A stretch of DNA of 64,000 nucleotides from the NCBI GenBank assembly GCA_963729365.1, contig CAVSNQ010000022.1:310001-374000 (forward strand), read 5' to 3'. Both the position numbers and the translations under genes were made by a program. Positions 8,604-17,137 of the stretch are shown here, piece by piece. The notes beneath the pieces are model-generated. The model ran no database searches and was not told the origin of the DNA. It worked only from the letters and a program-made list of their open reading frames with translations. The stretch's first letter is position 1, and the number at the start of each line of letters is the position of its first letter. Source of the stretch: JASHPR01 sp963729365 (GTDB lineage: Bacteria; Actinomycetota; Actinomycetes; Streptosporangiales; Streptosporangiaceae).

Positions 8604-8825
8604 ATGGCCATTAACGATGCGGACGGCGCTGGCGCCGCTGCCCGGCAGGCCGTCGAGGACGCCACCGACCAGGCGGCGGCGCGGCCGTGGGCCCGGCTCG
8701 GGCCCGCCGCCACCGAGGAGCTGGCGGCCGCGCTGGCGCCGATCGCCCGGGCGTGCGCCGCGGAACTGCCGTTCCCCAACCCGGTTGGCGTGCCCGCGCC
8801 GGGCGCCGGCGCGGCGCGGGCATGA
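8604..8825 (+). CDS. small hypothetical protein coupled to the P450 gene
   Basis: A 73-residue acidic, alanine-rich protein that I do not recognise. It has a purine-rich AGAGGGTGGAG directly before the ATG (an in-frame GTG at 8598 is an alternative start). Its TGA overlaps the P450 ATG by four bases (ATGA), the same coupling seen in the suf operon. It has no membrane segment, signal peptide or cysteine pair, so it is not an obvious redox partner. The predicted helices (residues 5-25 and 35-55) are amphipathic by eye. It may be a lineage-specific helper of the P450 or only a leader ORF. Confidence 0.5.
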   Translation: MAINDADGAGAAARQAVEDATDQAAARPWARLGPAATEELAAALAPIARACAAELPFPNPVGVPAPGAGAARA

Positions 8826-10102
8826 GCGCGCCCCGGCCGGCGCTGGCCGCGCTCGCCGACCCGGCGGTGCTGCCGGATCCCTATCCGATCCTGGCCGGGC
8901 TGCGCGAGGCGTCGCCGTTCGCCGAGGCGGATGGGGCGCTGGTGATAGCCGGCCGTCACGAGGACTGCTCCCGGATCCTGCGCGACCCGCGGGCCAGCAG
9001 CGAACGCGGCCGGTCGCTGCTGGCTCCGCCGCAGGCGCAGGCCCGGCGGCCGCCGTCGTTCCTGTCGCTGGACCCGCCGGATCACACCCGGCTACGCCGG
9101 CTGGTGTCCAAGGCGTTCGCGCCGCGGGTCATCGCCGGGCTCGCGCCCCGGATCCGCGAGCTGTCCGACGAACTGCTCACCGCCGCAATGAGGGGGGATG
9201 GGGAGGTGGGCGGGGGGTATGCGGAGGTGGGCACGGGGGACGGGGAGGTGGGCGGGGGGCGACGGCAGCTCGAGGTGGTCGGGCAGCTGGCCTACCCGCT
9301 GCCGGTGCGGATCATCTCCGAGCTGCTCGGGGTCCCGCCCGGGGATCATGCCCGTTTCGCCGGGTGGTCAGCCAGCCTGGCCCACTCGCTGCAGCCGCAG
9401 TTCGTTCCCGCCGACGGCTCGTCGGCCGCCGCGGCGCTGCAGGCCAGCCTCGAATTCGCCGGCTACTTCGGTGAGCTGATCGCCGCCCGACGGGCCCGCC
9501 CGGCCGGCGATCTGCTCTCCGAGCTCATCCGGGCCGAGGACGACGGCCAGCGCCTCAGCGAGCAGGAGCTGATCGCCACCTGCGTGCTGCTGCTGGTGGC
9601 CGGTCACGAGACCACGGTGAGCCTGATCTCCAACGCGATCCTGGCCCTGCTGCGCCACCCGGACCAGCTCGCCGCGCTCCGCGCCGACCCGGGACTGGCC
9701 GCGGCCGCGGTCGAGGAAACGCTGCGCTACGACGCCCCGGTGCAGTTCACCGGCCGGATCGCCCGCGGCGGCATGCAGGTCGGCCCGCTCAGCGCGCCCG
9801 ACGGCGCGGTCCTGCTGCTGCTGATCGCGGCCACGGGACGTGACCCGGAGGTCTTCGCCGACCCGGACAGGTTCGACATCCGGCGCACCGCAGCGGGTCA
9901 CCTGGCCTTCGCCGCCGGGCCGCACTTCTGCCTCGGCGCGCCGCTGGCCAGGCTGGAGGCGACGATCGCGGTGCAGGCGTTCGCGACCCGCGTGATCAAG
10001 CCCGAACTCGACCCGGCGAGCCTGGAATACAAGCCGAACCTCAACCTGCGCGGGCCCCGGTCGCTGGTCGTGGGCTTCGAGAGGATCCTGCGCGAGCCGT
10101 AG
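8822..10102 (+). CDS. cytochrome P450
   Basis: A 426-residue soluble bacterial P450. The I-helix motif AGHETT, the K-helix ExxR in EETLRY and the heme loop FAAGPHFCLG (heme cysteine about residue 370) are all present. The substrate is not predictable; the context is a small ORF upstream and no ferredoxin nearby. The odd feature is a glycine/valine/glutamate-rich insert after residue 122, between the LTAAM helix end and RQLEVV, made of GEVGGG-like units encoded by G-rich repeats (see repeat at 9198). It lies in a surface-loop region and keeps the frame, so the enzyme may tolerate it. Confidence 0.93.
   Translation: MSAPRPALAALADPAVLPDPYPILAGLREASPFAEADGALVIAGRHEDCSRILRDPRASSERGRSLLAPPQAQARRPPSFLSLDPPDHTRLRRLVSKAFAPRVIAGLAPRIRELSDELLTAAMRGDGEVGGGYAEVGTGDGEVGGGRRQLEVVGQLAYPLPVRIISELLGVPPGDHARFAGWSASLAHSLQPQFVPADGSSAAAALQASLEFAGYFGELIAARRARPAGDLLSELIRAEDDGQRLSEQELIATCVLLLVAGHETTVSLISNAILALLRHPDQLAALRADPGLAAAAVEETLRYDAPVQFTGRIARGGMQVGPLSAPDGAVLLLLIAATGRDPEVFADPDRFDIRRTAAGHLAFAAGPHFCLGAPLARLEATIAVQAFATRVIKPELDPASLEYKPNLNLRGPRSLVVGFERILREP
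9198..9259 (+). repeat. G-rich internal repeat inside the P450 gene
   Basis: Two identical 18-base copies of GGGGAGGTGGGCGGGGGG (9200-9217 and 9242-9259) flank a diverged third copy (GGAGGTGGGCACGGGG). They are read in frame as GEVGGG and AEVGTG. The runs of G could form a quadruplex on the coding strand. The same core recurs in gap and uvrC. Confidence 0.85.
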
Positions 10103-10110
10103 CTCGAGGC

Positions 10111-10135
10111 CCGGCCGGGCCTTCGGCCTGGCCGG
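10111..10135. terminator. bidirectional terminator-like hairpin between P450 and GntR genes
   Basis: An 11-bp stem (one G-U pair) closed by a UUC loop lies between the convergent P450 and FadR-like genes. There is no U-run, as is common for actinobacterial terminators. Confidence 0.6.
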
Positions 10136-10138
10136 TCA

Positions 10139-10876
10139 TCAGGCCAGGAATCCGCGGAGCAGGGCGGCGGTGCCTTCCAGGTGCTCGGCCGTGGCGCGCC
10201 GCGCCCGCCCGGCGTCGCCAGCCAGGATCGCCGTCGCGATCCCCGTGTGCTGGCCGGCGGTGTGATCGATGTTGCGCTGCAGCACCGGTATCGCGTTCAG
10301 CAGGTCGTTCAGCCGCATCCGTGCGTCGGCGCACGCGGCGGTGAGCAGGCTGGATCCGGTGAGCTCGGCGATGGACAGGTGGAACAGCGTGTCCAGCCGC
10401 CGGTAGTCCTGCGGGCACGCGCCGTTCACGTCGGCGAGCCTGGCCAGCAGCACCTCCCGTGCTTCGGCCCGCGCCGCGGACTGGCCCATGAGGCGGGCGA
10501 GGGCCTCGGCCGCGCCGGTCTCCACCGCCAGCCGGAACGTCAGCGCGTCAGCCAGCTTGCCCTCGTCCTCCCTGGCCAGGCGGCGCAGCTCGCCCCGGTC
10601 CGGGGCGGGCGGCGCGCCGGTCACGAAGGTGCCGCCCGACCGGCCGCGGCGCGACTCCACGTAACCCGCCCGCTGCAGCTCGCTGATCGCCTCCCGCAGG
10701 GTCAGACGGCTGATGCCGAGCTGGACGGCGAGCTCCCGCTCGGCCGGGAACCGCTCCCCCGGCCCGACGACGCCGAGCTTGATCAGGGTCAGCAGCCGCT
10801 CGACGGTCTCCTCGAACGCATTGCCCTCGCGCACCGGCCGGAGCAGGCCGGTCAGCTCGAGCCGGCTGCTTGCCAC
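10139..10876 (-). CDS. FadR-subfamily GntR transcriptional regulator
   Basis: A 245-residue regulator with an N-terminal GntR winged helix (ERFPAERELAVQLGISRLTL, about residues 42-61) and a C-terminal all-helical FCD ligand domain (metal/ligand residues in DTLFHLSI and the late HTGIATAI histidine). FCD regulators usually sense small organic acids or amines. It is divergent from the permease-ligase-dehydrogenase cluster at 11135-17091 and is the likely local repressor. The GTG start has GGAGGG eight bases upstream. The shared 258-base spacer carries two palindromes. Confidence 0.9.
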   Translation of the reverse strand: MASSRLELTGLLRPVREGNAFEETVERLLTLIKLGVVGPGERFPAERELAVQLGISRLTLREAISELQRAGYVESRRGRSGGTFVTGAPPAPDRGELRRLAREDEGKLADALTFRLAVETGAAEALARLMGQSAARAEAREVLLARLADVNGACPQDYRRLDTLFHLSIAELTGSSLLTAACADARMRLNDLLNAIPVLQRNIDHTAGQHTGIATAILAGDAGRARRATAEHLEGTAALLRGFLA

Positions 10877-10904
10877 GGTCGCCCTCCGGCCGGGACCGGC
10901 CCCT

Positions 10905-10925
10905 GCCGGACCAGTACTGTTCCGC
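10905..10925. promoter_or_regulatory. imperfect palindrome upstream of the GntR gene
   Basis: A perfect inner CAGTACTG (10912-10919) flanked by GGAC and TTCC, about 30 bases before the GntR start. It is a candidate autoregulatory site, but weaker than the palindrome at 11048. Confidence 0.3.
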
Positions 10926-11047
10926 TGACTCTACGGCTTACGCCCCGGTACGCGGGTCCCCGCTGACCCGCGTACCCGGTGCCTGTGGGACGCATGGGGT
11001 AAATCTGGCCGCTAGGTCTTGAACATTCCGTGGCACCCGTTCATCAT

Positions 11048-11065
11048 TGGTTCGATATTGAACCA
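11048..11065. promoter_or_regulatory. candidate FadR/GntR operator
   Basis: TGGTTC, six bases, GAACCA; counting the ATAT centre, 16 of 18 positions are symmetric. It is the most AT-rich part of the intergenic region and lies 70 bases before the permease start, where a repressor from the divergent GntR gene would act. Confidence 0.5.
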
Positions 11066-11134
11066 TTAAGACCGGCGGCCGACCAGCGACGAGGCGGCAA
11101 TTCCCGCGCAGACACCCGATCCGAGGAGCATGCC

Positions 11135-12664
11135 GTGGCGATCAACGAGCAAGCAGCGCCGCTCAGCAGCGACGAAGAAGAACTCCACCGGCTCGGCTAC
11201 GCCCAGGAACTCCGCAGGCGGATGTCGGGCTTCAACAACTTCGCCGTGTCGTTCACGATCATCTCGATCCTGTCCGGCTGCATGACCCTGTACGGCTACG
11301 GGATGATCACCGGCGGCCCGGTCGCGATCGTGTGGGGCTGGCCGCTCGTCGGCATCATGACCCTGATGGTCGGGCTGTCGATGGCCGAGGTCTGCTCCAG
11401 CTTCCCGACCGCGGGCGGGCTGTACTACTGGGCGGCCAAGCTGGCCCGCCCGGGCCGGGGCCCGGTGTGGTCCTGGTTCACCGGCTGGTTCAACTTCCTC
11501 GGTCAGGTCGCGATCACCGCGGGTATCGACTTCGGCGCGGCGTTCTTCATCAACGCGTGGCTGAATCTCGTGTTCGGGACGCCCACCTACCACTGGGTGA
11601 CCATCTTGATCTACGCGGCGGTGCTGTTCGTGCACGGCCTGCTGAACCAGTTCGGCATCCGGCTGGTCTCGGTGCTGAACGACATCAGCGTCTGGTGGCA
11701 CATCATCGGCGTGCTGCTCATCGTGGCCCTGCTGACCTTCGTGCCCTCGCACCACCAGTCGGCGAGCTTCGTGTTCACCCATGTGGTCAACCTGACCGGC
11801 TGGCACACCACGATCTATGTCCTCGCCCTCGGCCTGCTGCTGGCCCAGTACACGTTCACCGGCTACGACGCGTCCGCGCACCTGACCGAGGAAACGCACA
11901 ACGCGTCCACCCGGGGACCGCGCGGCATCGTCATGTCGATCGTGGTGTCGCTGTTCGCGGGCTGGATCCTGCTGATCGGGATCACGTTCGCCATCCAGCA
12001 CTACGCCGCTGAGGTGGCCTCGCCCACAGGCGAGCCACCGGTCCAGATCTTCATCGACGCGCTCGGGGCGACTACCGCCAAGCTGCTGCTGCTGGTCGTG
12101 ATCGGGGCCCAGCTGTTCTGCGGCATGTCCTCGGTGACCGCGAACTCGCGGATGATCTACGCGTTCTCCCGCGACGGCGCGCTGCCGGGCTCGTCCATCT
12201 GGCACCGGGTCAACAAGCGGACCAGGACACCGACCAACGCGATCTGGCTGGCGGCCGCCGGGGCGCTGATCCTGGGCCTGCCGTACCTGGTGAACAGCAC
12301 GTCCTACGCGGCGGTCACCTCGATCGCGACCATCGGCTTGTACGTCGCCTACGTGTCGCCGACGTTCCTGCGGCTGCGGCAGGGGGCCAGCTTCAAGCGC
12401 GGGCCGTGGCACCTGGGCTCGTGGAGCTACATCGTGGGGTGGATCGCGGTCGTCTGGGTGATCTTCATCACGATCCTGTTCATGCTGCCGACGCTGAGCC
12501 CGGTCACGGTCAGCAACTTCAACTACACGATCGTCGCGGTGGTGGCGGTCATCGGCTTCGCCGGCATCTACTGGGCGGTGTCCGCGCGCAAGTGGTTCAA
12601 GGGCCCGCGGGTCCAGGGCACGGCCGAGGAGCTCGCGGCCATCGAGCGGGAGCTCTCTACCTGA
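11135..12664 (+). CDS. APC-family amino acid/amine permease (GABA/ethanolamine-permease-like)
   Basis: A 509-residue integral membrane protein with about 12 hydrophobic segments beginning near residue 35 (FNNFAVSFTIISILSGC). The unwound first helix motif SGCMTLYGYGM and the FPTAGGLYYWAAKLA block are typical of the polyamine/GABA/choline branch of the APC superfamily. It is expected to be a secondary importer of a cationic or zwitterionic amine. The GTG at 11135 is chosen for the GAGGAG seven bases before it; the frame is open further upstream but that part is not family-like. It is the first gene of a cluster with a gamma-glutamyl ligase, aldehyde dehydrogenase and hydrolase, which suggests it imports their substrate. 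Confidence 0.9.
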   Translation: MAINEQAAPLSSDEEELHRLGYAQELRRRMSGFNNFAVSFTIISILSGCMTLYGYGMITGGPVAIVWGWPLVGIMTLMVGLSMAEVCSSFPTAGGLYYWAAKLARPGRGPVWSWFTGWFNFLGQVAITAGIDFGAAFFINAWLNLVFGTPTYHWVTILIYAAVLFVHGLLNQFGIRLVSVLNDISVWWHIIGVLLIVALLTFVPSHHQSASFVFTHVVNLTGWHTTIYVLALGLLLAQYTFTGYDASAHLTEETHNASTRGPRGIVMSIVVSLFAGWILLIGITFAIQHYAAEVASPTGEPPVQIFIDALGATTAKLLLLVVIGAQLFCGMSSVTANSRMIYAFSRDGALPGSSIWHRVNKRTRTPTNAIWLAAAGALILGLPYLVNSTSYAAVTSIATIGLYVAYVSPTFLRLRQGASFKRGPWHLGSWSYIVGWIAVVWVIFITILFMLPTLSPVTVSNFNYTIVAVVAVIGFAGIYWAVSARKWFKGPRVQGTAEELAAIERELST

Positions 12665-12680
12665 CCGCCTCCCGCGTGCC

Positions 12681-12686
12681 TAACCT
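12681..12686 (+). promoter_or_regulatory. -10 element of a probable leaderless promoter
   Basis: TAACCT lies exactly 6 bases before the ATG at 12693, so transcription could begin at the start codon. This would give the ligase gene its own promoter inside the cluster. Confidence 0.45.
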
Positions 12687-12692
12687 GATGGG

Positions 12693-14090
12693 ATGTCAAT
12701 GCAGAAATACCGCGGCCCCGGGCCGCAGCGCCGCCAGCGCGGCATGCTGACCCTGGAACGCCTGCGGGTCGAGGCCAGCGAGGACAAGGTCGACACGGTC
12801 GTGCTGGCCTTCACCGACATGCAGGGGCGCCTGCAGGGCAAGCGACTCTCGGCCGAGTTCTTCCTCGACGAGGTGGCCGAGCACTACTCAGAAGGCTGCA
12901 ACTACCTGCTCGCGGTCGACGTGGAGATGAACACCGTGGACGGGTACGCGATGTCGTCCTGGGACCGCGGTTACGGCGACTTCGTGCTGGTGCCGGACAT
13001 GGCCACGCTGCGCCAGGTCCCGTGGAACGAGGGCACGGTCATGGTGATCGCCGACCTGACCTGGCTGGACGGCGCCCCGGTGCTGGCCTCGCCGCGGCAG
13101 ATACTCAAGGCCCAGGAGCAGCGGCTGGCCGAGCGCGGATGGACCGCGATGGTCGGCACCGAGCTGGAGTTCATCGTCTACACCGACTCCTACGAGCAGG
13201 CCTCGGCCAAGGCCTACCGCGATCTCGTCCCGGCCAATCAGTACAACGTGGACTACTCGATCCTGGGCACATCCCGGATCGAGCCGCTGCTGCGCCGGAT
13301 CAGGAACGAGATGGCCGGGGCCGGGCTGTACGTCGAGTCGGCCAAGGGCGAGTGCAACCTGGGCCAGCACGAGATCGCGTTCCGGTACGCGGAGGCCGTC
13401 GCCACCTGCGATAACCACTCCATCTACAAGACCGGAGCCAAGGAGATCGCGGCGCAGGACGGGAGCAGCATCACGTTCATGGCCAAGCCGAACGCCCGCG
13501 AGGGCAACTCCTGCCACATCCACCTGTCGCTCCGCGGCGACGGCGGCGCGCCGGTCATGGCCGGCGACGGGCCGTACGGCCTGTCGAAGCTCGGTGAGCA
13601 CTTCCTGGCCGGGCAGCTCGCCGCCCTACGGGAGCTCACGCTCTGCTACGCGCCCAACGTCAACTCCTACAAGCGCTACGTGCCCGGCAGCTTCGCCCCC
13701 ACCTCGGTGCGCTGGGGTCCGGACAACCGGACCTGCGCGCTCCGCCTGGTCGGGCACGGGGCCTCGCTGCGGGCGGAGAACCGGGTGCCCGGCGGCGACG
13801 TGAACCCGTACCTGGCCGTCGCCGCCATGATCGCCGCCGGCCTGCACGGCATCGACAACGAGCTGCCCCTGGAGCCGGCCGTCGAGGGCAACGCATACCT
13901 CGACACCGGCGCCCGGGTGCCGCACACCCTGCGCGACGCGCTCGAGCTGTGGCAGAAGAGCGACCTGGCCCGCCAGGCGTTCGGTGCGGAGGTGGTGGAG
14001 CACTATGCCAACTACGCCGGCGTCGAGCTGGCCGCCTTCGACGCGGCGGTGACCGACTGGGAGCTGCAGCGCTGCTTCGAGCGCCTCTAG
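12693..14090 (+). CDS. glutamine synthetase-family gamma-glutamyl-amine ligase (GlnA3/GlnA4/PuuA-like)
   Basis: A 465-residue protein with the glutamine synthetase fold: the N-terminal beta-grasp domain (TDMQGRLQGKRL) and the catalytic domain with TELEFIVY, ESAKGECNLGQHE, the NSCHIHLS ATP/Glu-binding block and the SYKRYVPGSFAPTSVRWG segment. It lacks the NRSA..IP and adenylylation-loop signatures of true ammonia-assimilating GlnA. Enzymes of this branch join glutamate to amines, for example putrescine or ethanolamine. Neighbouring aldehyde dehydrogenase and class I amidotransferase fit such a pathway. The start could also be the ATG at 12744. Confidence 0.88.
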   Translation: MSMQKYRGPGPQRRQRGMLTLERLRVEASEDKVDTVVLAFTDMQGRLQGKRLSAEFFLDEVAEHYSEGCNYLLAVDVEMNTVDGYAMSSWDRGYGDFVLVPDMATLRQVPWNEGTVMVIADLTWLDGAPVLASPRQILKAQEQRLAERGWTAMVGTELEFIVYTDSYEQASAKAYRDLVPANQYNVDYSILGTSRIEPLLRRIRNEMAGAGLYVESAKGECNLGQHEIAFRYAEAVATCDNHSIYKTGAKEIAAQDGSSITFMAKPNAREGNSCHIHLSLRGDGGAPVMAGDGPYGLSKLGEHFLAGQLAALRELTLCYAPNVNSYKRYVPGSFAPTSVRWGPDNRTCALRLVGHGASLRAENRVPGGDVNPYLAVAAMIAAGLHGIDNELPLEPAVEGNAYLDTGARVPHTLRDALELWQKSDLARQAFGAEVVEHYANYAGVELAAFDAAVTDWELQRCFERL

Positions 14091-14143
14091 CGCCCGCGGG
14101 CCGCCGGCCCGCCCGCATTCGAATCCCGGAGGGGAACCCACGC

Positions 14144-15505
14144 ATGTCCGAGTTCACGGTGCTGAACCCCGCCACCGAGCAGCCGGTCACCACGGTGACC
14201 CAGGCCGGCGTCGAGGCGACCGACGCGGCGATCGCGCGCGCCGCCGCCGCGCAGCAAGCCTGGCGCGCCGTGGCGCCCGGAGACCGGGCCGCCCTGCTGC
14301 GCCGGTTCGCGGCCGCGGTGGATGCGCACGTCGGCGAGCTGGCCGACCTGGAGGTGGCCGGCTCGGGCCATCCCATCGGCCAGGCGCGCTGGGAGGCCGG
14401 GCACGTGCGCGACGTGCTGCTCTATTACTCCGCGACGCCCGAGCGACTGATCGGCAAGCAGATACCGGTGCCCGGCGGGCTGAACATCACCTTCCATGAG
14501 CCGGTCGGGGTGGTCGGCCTGATCGTGCCGTGGAACTTCCCGATGCCGATCTTCGCCTGGGGGATGGCGCCCGCGCTCGCGTCCGGGAACACGGTGGTCG
14601 CCAAGCCGGCCGAGATGACCCCGCTGACCGCGATCAGGATCGGCGAGCTCGCGCTCGAGGCGGGGCTGCCCGAGGGCGTGCTCCAGGTGCTGCCGGGCAA
14701 GGGCAGCGTGGTCGGTCAGCGCCTGGTCGACCACCCGGCCGTGCGCAAGATCGTCTTTACCGGGTCGACCGAGGTGGGCAGCCAGGTCATGGCCGGATGC
14801 GCCCGGCAGATCAAACGCGTCACCCTGGAGCTCGGCGGCAAGAACGCGAACATCGTGTTCGCCGACGCCGACCTCGAGCGGGCCGCCGCGACCGCGCCGT
14901 ACGCGGTGTTCGACAACGCCGGGCAGGACTGCTGCGCCCGGTCCCGGATCCTGGTGCAGCGCTCGGTCCTCGACCGGTTCATGGAGCTGCTCGAGCCCGC
15001 GGTCCGCAGCGTCGCGGTGGGCGACCCGGCCGCGCCGGGCACCGAGATGGGCCCGCTGATCTCGGCCGCGCACCGCCGGCACGTCGCGTCCTACGTGCCC
15101 GACGGCGCTCCGGTCGCCTTCCGCGGCAGCGCGCCGGACGGGCCGGGGTTCTGGTTCCCGCCGACCGTGCTCGCGCCGGTCAGCGCCGATGACCCGGCCT
15201 ATACCGAGGAGGTGTTCGGCCCGGTGGTCACCGTCACGCCGTTCGAGGACGAGGCCGACGGGGTCGCGATCGCCAACGACACGCCCTACGGCCTGTCCGG
15301 GTCGATCTGGACCTCCGACATCGGCCGCGCGATCCGGGTGGCCCGGGCCGTGGAGAGCGGCAACCTGTCGGTGAACTCGCACTCGTCGGTGCGTTACTGG
15401 ACCCCGTTCGGCGGGTTCAAGCAGTCCGGGCTCGGCCGCGAGCTCGGGCCCGACGCGCCGGACGCGTTCACCGAGACCAAGAACGTCTTCATCGCTACGG
15501 AATGA
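14144..15505 (+). CDS. NAD(P)-dependent aldehyde dehydrogenase
   Basis: A 453-residue enzyme of the ALDH superfamily. Catalytic residues are visible: Asn131 in PWNFP, Lys154 in VAKPAE, Glu229 in LELGGKN and Cys263 in NAGQDCCAR. It oxidises an aldehyde to an acid; in this cluster the likely substrate is a gamma-glutamyl-amino-aldehyde made after deamination or oxidation of the glutamylated amine. The ATG has GGAGGGG ten bases upstream. The 53-base gap from the ligase and the overlap with the next gene imply one transcript. Confidence 0.92.
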   Translation: MSEFTVLNPATEQPVTTVTQAGVEATDAAIARAAAAQQAWRAVAPGDRAALLRRFAAAVDAHVGELADLEVAGSGHPIGQARWEAGHVRDVLLYYSATPERLIGKQIPVPGGLNITFHEPVGVVGLIVPWNFPMPIFAWGMAPALASGNTVVAKPAEMTPLTAIRIGELALEAGLPEGVLQVLPGKGSVVGQRLVDHPAVRKIVFTGSTEVGSQVMAGCARQIKRVTLELGGKNANIVFADADLERAAATAPYAVFDNAGQDCCARSRILVQRSVLDRFMELLEPAVRSVAVGDPAAPGTEMGPLISAAHRRHVASYVPDGAPVAFRGSAPDGPGFWFPPTVLAPVSADDPAYTEEVFGPVVTVTPFEDEADGVAIANDTPYGLSGSIWTSDIGRAIRVARAVESGNLSVNSHSSVRYWTPFGGFKQSGLGRELGPDAPDAFTETKNVFIATE

Positions 15506-15543
15506 GCGACCACAGCCGCAGGAAAACCGAAGGGAGCCCAGGC

Positions 15544-16308
15544 ATGCAGCGCTTGCAGGACCGGGTCGCGGTCATCACCGGGGCGGGCAGCGGCATCGGC
15601 CTGGCCAGCGCGCGCAGGCTGGCGGCCGAGGGCGCCGTCGTGATCGCCGTCGACATCGACGAGGCGGCGGGCAAGGCCGCCGCGGAGGAGGCCGGCGGCA
15701 CGTTCATCGCGGCCGACGTGTCCAGCGAGGACGATGTCCAGCGGATGTATGAGTCCGTGGCGCAGCAACACGGGCGCATTGACGTGGCGTTCAATAATGC
15801 GGGCATATCTCCGCCGGAGGACGACTCCATCCTGTCCACCGGCCTCGAGGCGTGGCGCCGGGTCCAGGAGGTCAACCTGACCTCGGTCTACCTGTGCTGT
15901 AAGCACGTGATCCCGTACATGCAGCGGCAGCGCAAGGGATCGGTCATCAACACCGCGTCGTTCGTCGCCCTGCTGGGCGCCGCGACCTCGCAGATCTCTT
16001 ACACCGCGTCCAAGGGCGGGGTGCTGGCCATGACCCGCGAGCTCGGGGTGCAGTTCGCCCGGGAGGGGATCAGGGTCAACGCGCTGTGCCCGGGCCCGGT
16101 GAACACGCCGCTGCTGCGCGAGCTTTTCGCCAGGGACCCGGAGCGAGCGGCCCGGCGGCTGGTGCACATCCCGGTCGGCCGGTTCGCCGAACCGGAGGAG
16201 ATCGCGGCCGCGGTAGCATTCCTGGCCAGCGACGACGCGTCGTTCATCACGGCGTCCGAGTTCCTCGTAGATGGCGGGATCTCGGGCGCCTATGTGACAC
16301 CCTTGTGA
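15544..16308 (+). CDS. short-chain dehydrogenase/reductase (SDR)
   Basis: A 254-residue classical SDR: TGAGSGIG at residues 12-19, NNAG at 84-87, and the Ser139-Tyr153-Lys157 triad (YTASK). In related actinobacterial clusters such an SDR lies between the aldehyde dehydrogenase and the amidohydrolase. It could oxidise the alcohol of a gamma-glutamyl-ethanolamide to the aldehyde, which would explain the absence of a PuuB-type amine oxidase; that is an inference. An earlier ATG at 15502 overlaps the ALDH stop, but AAGGGAG eight bases before 15544 and the family length favour the later start. Confidence 0.9.
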   Translation: MQRLQDRVAVITGAGSGIGLASARRLAAEGAVVIAVDIDEAAGKAAAEEAGGTFIAADVSSEDDVQRMYESVAQQHGRIDVAFNNAGISPPEDDSILSTGLEAWRRVQEVNLTSVYLCCKHVIPYMQRQRKGSVINTASFVALLGAATSQISYTASKGGVLAMTRELGVQFAREGIRVNALCPGPVNTPLLRELFARDPERAARRLVHIPVGRFAEPEEIAAAVAFLASDDASFITASEFLVDGGISGAYVTPL

Positions 16309-16344
16309 GGCCGGCCGGACCGGGCGGGAGGGGAAGGTTCATCG

Positions 16345-17091
16345 ATGGCTGACGGCACGGGCGCCCCGCTGATCGGGATCAGCGCCTACTGTGAGCGCGC
16401 CCGGTGGGGCGTCTGGGAGACGCAGGCCATGGTGCTGCCCAGGCGCTATGCCGATCGCATCGCGGCCGCGGGCGGGATCCCGGTCCTGCTGCCGCCGGTG
16501 CCGGGCATCGAGGACGCGCTCGGGCGGCTGGACGGGCTGGTGCTCTCCGGGGGCGGGGACATCGACCCGGCCCGCTACCGCGCGGAGCCGGCGCCGGAGA
16601 CCGGGAGCGTGCGCGAGGAGCGCGATACCGCGGAGTTCGCGCTGTTCGCCGCGGCCATGTCGCTGCGCCTGCCGGTCCTCGGCATCTGCCGCGGCCTGCA
16701 GGTCATCAACGTGGCGCGGGGCGGCACCCTGCACCAGCACCTGCCCGACGTGGTCGGCCACGACGGCCATGCTCCGGTACCCGGGGCCTTCGGGGCGCAC
16801 GCGGTGCGGGTCGCGCCGGGCAGCAGGCTCGGCCAGATCCTCGGCCGCGACGAGGTCGACCTGTCGTTCGCCACGCCGACTCACCATCACCAGGCGGTCG
16901 ACAAGCTGGGCGGCGGACTCCTGCCCACCGCCTGGGCGGAGGACGGCACCGTTGAGGCGTTCGAGCTTGACCCCGCAGGAGACGGCTCGTTCGTGGTGGC
17001 CGTGCAGTGGCACCCCGAGGCCGGCGACGACCCGAGCCTGTTCCGCGCGCTCGTCGCCGCGGCGCGAGATCGCGCTCCCGCCCCGGCCTGA
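16345..17091 (+). CDS. class I glutamine amidotransferase-like gamma-glutamyl hydrolase (PuuD-like, peptidase C26)
   Basis: A 248-residue protein with the C26 nucleophile Cys115 in LGICRGLQ, the oxyanion region LSGGGDIDP (residues 68-76) and the WHPE histidine near residue 224. PuuD-type enzymes split the gamma-glutamyl amide at the end of the pathway and return free glutamate. It closes the cluster that starts with the permease and is separated from the SDR by 36 bases containing GGGAGGGGAAGG. No synthase domain is attached, so a stand-alone hydrolase is the best reading. Confidence 0.9.
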   Translation: MADGTGAPLIGISAYCERARWGVWETQAMVLPRRYADRIAAAGGIPVLLPPVPGIEDALGRLDGLVLSGGGDIDPARYRAEPAPETGSVREERDTAEFALFAAAMSLRLPVLGICRGLQVINVARGGTLHQHLPDVVGHDGHAPVPGAFGAHAVRVAPGSRLGQILGRDEVDLSFATPTHHHQAVDKLGGGLLPTAWAEDGTVEAFELDPAGDGSFVVAVQWHPEAGDDPSLFRALVAAARDRAPAPA

Positions 17092-17137
17092 CGCCGGGGC
17101 TGGCGCTGGCATTCGCCCCATCGTGGGACTATGTACC

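Noticed and set aside
8822..10102. P450 as part of a conservon (cvn) gene set
   Set aside because: No sensor kinase, roadblock, DUF742 or small GTPase gene is next to it.
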